41,698 nt of DNA from Myxococcota bacterium (GTDB lineage: Bacteria > Myxococcota_A > UBA9160 > UBA4427), in NCBI GenBank assembly GCA_028823175.1, contig JAPKBZ010000036.1, positions 1 through 41,698 of the forward strand, read 5' to 3'. The position numbers were made by a program, and so were the translations under genes. Each line of letters starts with the position of its first letter. Position 1 is the stretch's first letter. The notes beneath the pieces are model-generated. The model was not told where the DNA came from, did not search any database, and saw only the letters and a list, made by a program, of their open reading frames with translations. Of this stretch, positions 41,017 through 41,698 are shown one piece after another.

Positions 41017-41340
41017 TCAGTCCTCGCGGGGAGGGAGTACCTTCACTTTGTAGGCCTTGCGCGGCTTGTCGACGAATTTCCAGGAGACCGTGACCCAATC
41101 CTTCTTTTTCAGGTCCTTCCACTTCTCCTTACCCTCGCCCGTGACCTCGGTGGTCTCGATGGGAACAAAGGAAACCTTGTCTCCCATGCGGTTGTCGACA
41201 ATCATCTTCTTCTTGCTCACGCGGTCGATCCGGCCCGTGAATTCGCGCATCTGAGCGCTCGCCACGGTCGGTGCCAACAGAGCGATAATCGCCGCCAGTA
41301 CCAGGGCTCGCCCTGGGCCACGAAGGGTAAAAATTCTCAT
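41017..41340 (-). CDS. small secreted beta-rich basic protein
   Basis: 107 aa. AAGGAG lies about 12 bases upstream of the ATG. Residues 1-29 are a clear signal peptide (hydrophobic LVLAAIIALLAP, cleavage after ASA). The mature 78 residues alternate in a beta-barrel-like pattern: FTGRIDRVSKKKMIVDN, KVSFVPIETTEVTG, KKKDWVTVSWKF, AYKVKVLPP. The layout, a strand pair, a threonine-rich strand, a Lys-rich turn before a WV/YW strand, and a final basic strand, recalls the secreted protein at 596-1072. No named family is certain. It is followed 88 bp on by moeB. Confidence 0.78.
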   Translation of the reverse strand: MRIFTLRGPGRALVLAAIIALLAPTVASAQMREFTGRIDRVSKKKMIVDNRMGDKVSFVPIETTEVTGEGKEKWKDLKKKDWVTVSWKFVDKPRKAYKVKVLPPRED

Positions 41341-41402
41341 CCTTGGAGACTCCTTGCTCGGGGTCCAGATCGGGGACCGTTTGTCATTTTCGAGCCTTGC
41401 TC

Positions 41403-41489
41403 TGGTGCCGGAGGCGGGACTCGAACCCGCACGGCCTTGCGACCGGGGGATTTTGAATCCCCTGCGTATACCTATTCCGCCACTCCGGC
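41403..41489 (-). tRNA. tRNA-Leu (anticodon CAA)
   Basis: On the minus strand the acceptor GCCGGAG (41489-41483) pairs perfectly with CTCCGGC (41413-41407); A73 and encoded CCA follow (41406-41403). The anticodon stem GGGGA/TCCCC closes TTCAAAA, with anticodon CAA at 41455-41453, reading UUG. A long variable arm (CGGTCGCAAGGCCG) and T loop TTCGAGT identify a class II leucine tRNA. UUG is also used as a start codon several times in this window. Confidence 0.97.
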
Positions 41490-41588
41490 TGGGCAGTCAG
41501 CATACCCCACGCGCAGAGCTATTTCCGGCCAGGGAGAACAAAGAGCTTTGACACTCCGAGCCGAGCGGGGTAGCCTCCGCGATCGCGT

Positions 41589-41664
41589 GGGGCCGTAGCT
41601 CAGTTGGGAGAGTGCCTGAATGGCATTCAGGAGGTCGCGGGTTCGATTCCCGCCGGCTCCACCA
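41589..41664 (+). tRNA. tRNA-Ala (anticodon GGC)
   Basis: The acceptor GGGGCCG (41589-41595) pairs with CGGCTCC (41654-41660), with one G-T pair, followed by A and CCA (41662-41664). The D arm is GCTC...GAGA, the anticodon stem CCTGA/TCAGG holds the loop ATGGCAT with GGC, reading GCC, and the T arm is GCGGG-TTCGATT-CCCGC. It is divergent from tRNA-Leu(CAA), 99 bp apart. Confidence 0.97.
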
Positions 41665-41684
41665 CGCGCCCCTCCACCACGCGC
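41657..41684. repeat. direct repeat of the tRNA-Ala 3' end
   Basis: CTCCACCACGCGC occurs at 41657-41669, covering the last eight bases of tRNA-Ala including CCA, and again at 41672-41684, a 15-bp period. The window ends 14 bases later, so it is unclear whether a longer array or an inserted element follows. Confidence 0.7.
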
Positions 41685-41698
41685 TCCTCTAGACGCGC

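Noticed and set aside
41490-41698. Integrated mobile element at the tRNA pair
   Set aside because: No integrase, transposase or distinct composition; only a 13-bp repeat at the edge, reported as a low-weight finding.

Overview
The window is GC-rich, densely coded bacterial chromosome. Its most likely source is a deltaproteobacterial-type lineage (Myxococcota, Desulfobacterota or relatives). The pointers are a type II secretion operon that includes GspN, a MerR-like regulator fused to TPRs, an ArsR-methyltransferase fusion, and a selenocysteine tRNA. The assignment rests on gene content only, and no marker gene fixes the species.

Layout. Positions 1-595 hold tandem repeats and a tRNA-Leu(GAG). 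From 9494 down to 596 runs a minus-strand block: dnaK, hsp20 and lon (overlapping, a protein-quality-control operon), an OmpA-domain lipoprotein, glycerate 2-kinase, a flavin reductase, a DsbA/FrnE-like oxidoreductase and a small secreted basic protein. A 630-bp divergent spacer (9495-10124) separates it from a long plus-strand block (10125-34556). That block opens with a nearly complete type II secretion system, gspC-D-E-F-G-H-I-J-K-L-M-N. The prepilin peptidase (gspO) and a pilotin are not in the window. It continues with an ArsR-methyltransferase, tldD, pmbA, an MBL-fold hydrolase, maf, yggS, proC, a DUF167 gene, an FmdB-like zinc ribbon, folD, gcvT and gcvH. Many junctions are ATGA or TTGA overlaps, so much of this block is probably translationally coupled. 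The right part has a minus-strand MerR-TPR gene, selC (tRNA-Sec), an hpf-like gene, then minus-strand uvrA, a 114-aa conserved-looking protein, a MoeB/rhodanese fusion and a second small secreted protein. tRNA-Leu(CAA, minus) and tRNA-Ala(GGC, plus) close the window.

How the genes work together. GspC-N form the envelope-spanning machine: GspE is the ATPase, GspF/L/M the inner-membrane platform, GspG-K the pseudopilus and GspD the outer-membrane secretin. GspD carries a C-terminal SPOR-like domain that could anchor it to peptidoglycan. FolD, GcvT and GcvH point to one-carbon and glycine metabolism. DnaK, Hsp20 and Lon handle misfolded protein.

The most unusual signal is between gspD and gspE. 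A 1,184-bp stretch of gspD was duplicated in tandem, and the second copy then lost 843 bp in frame. The result is an intact 114-codon chimeric reading frame made of a piece of the secretin core joined to the GspD tail. It keeps a good ribosome-binding site and an overlap with the gspE start codon.
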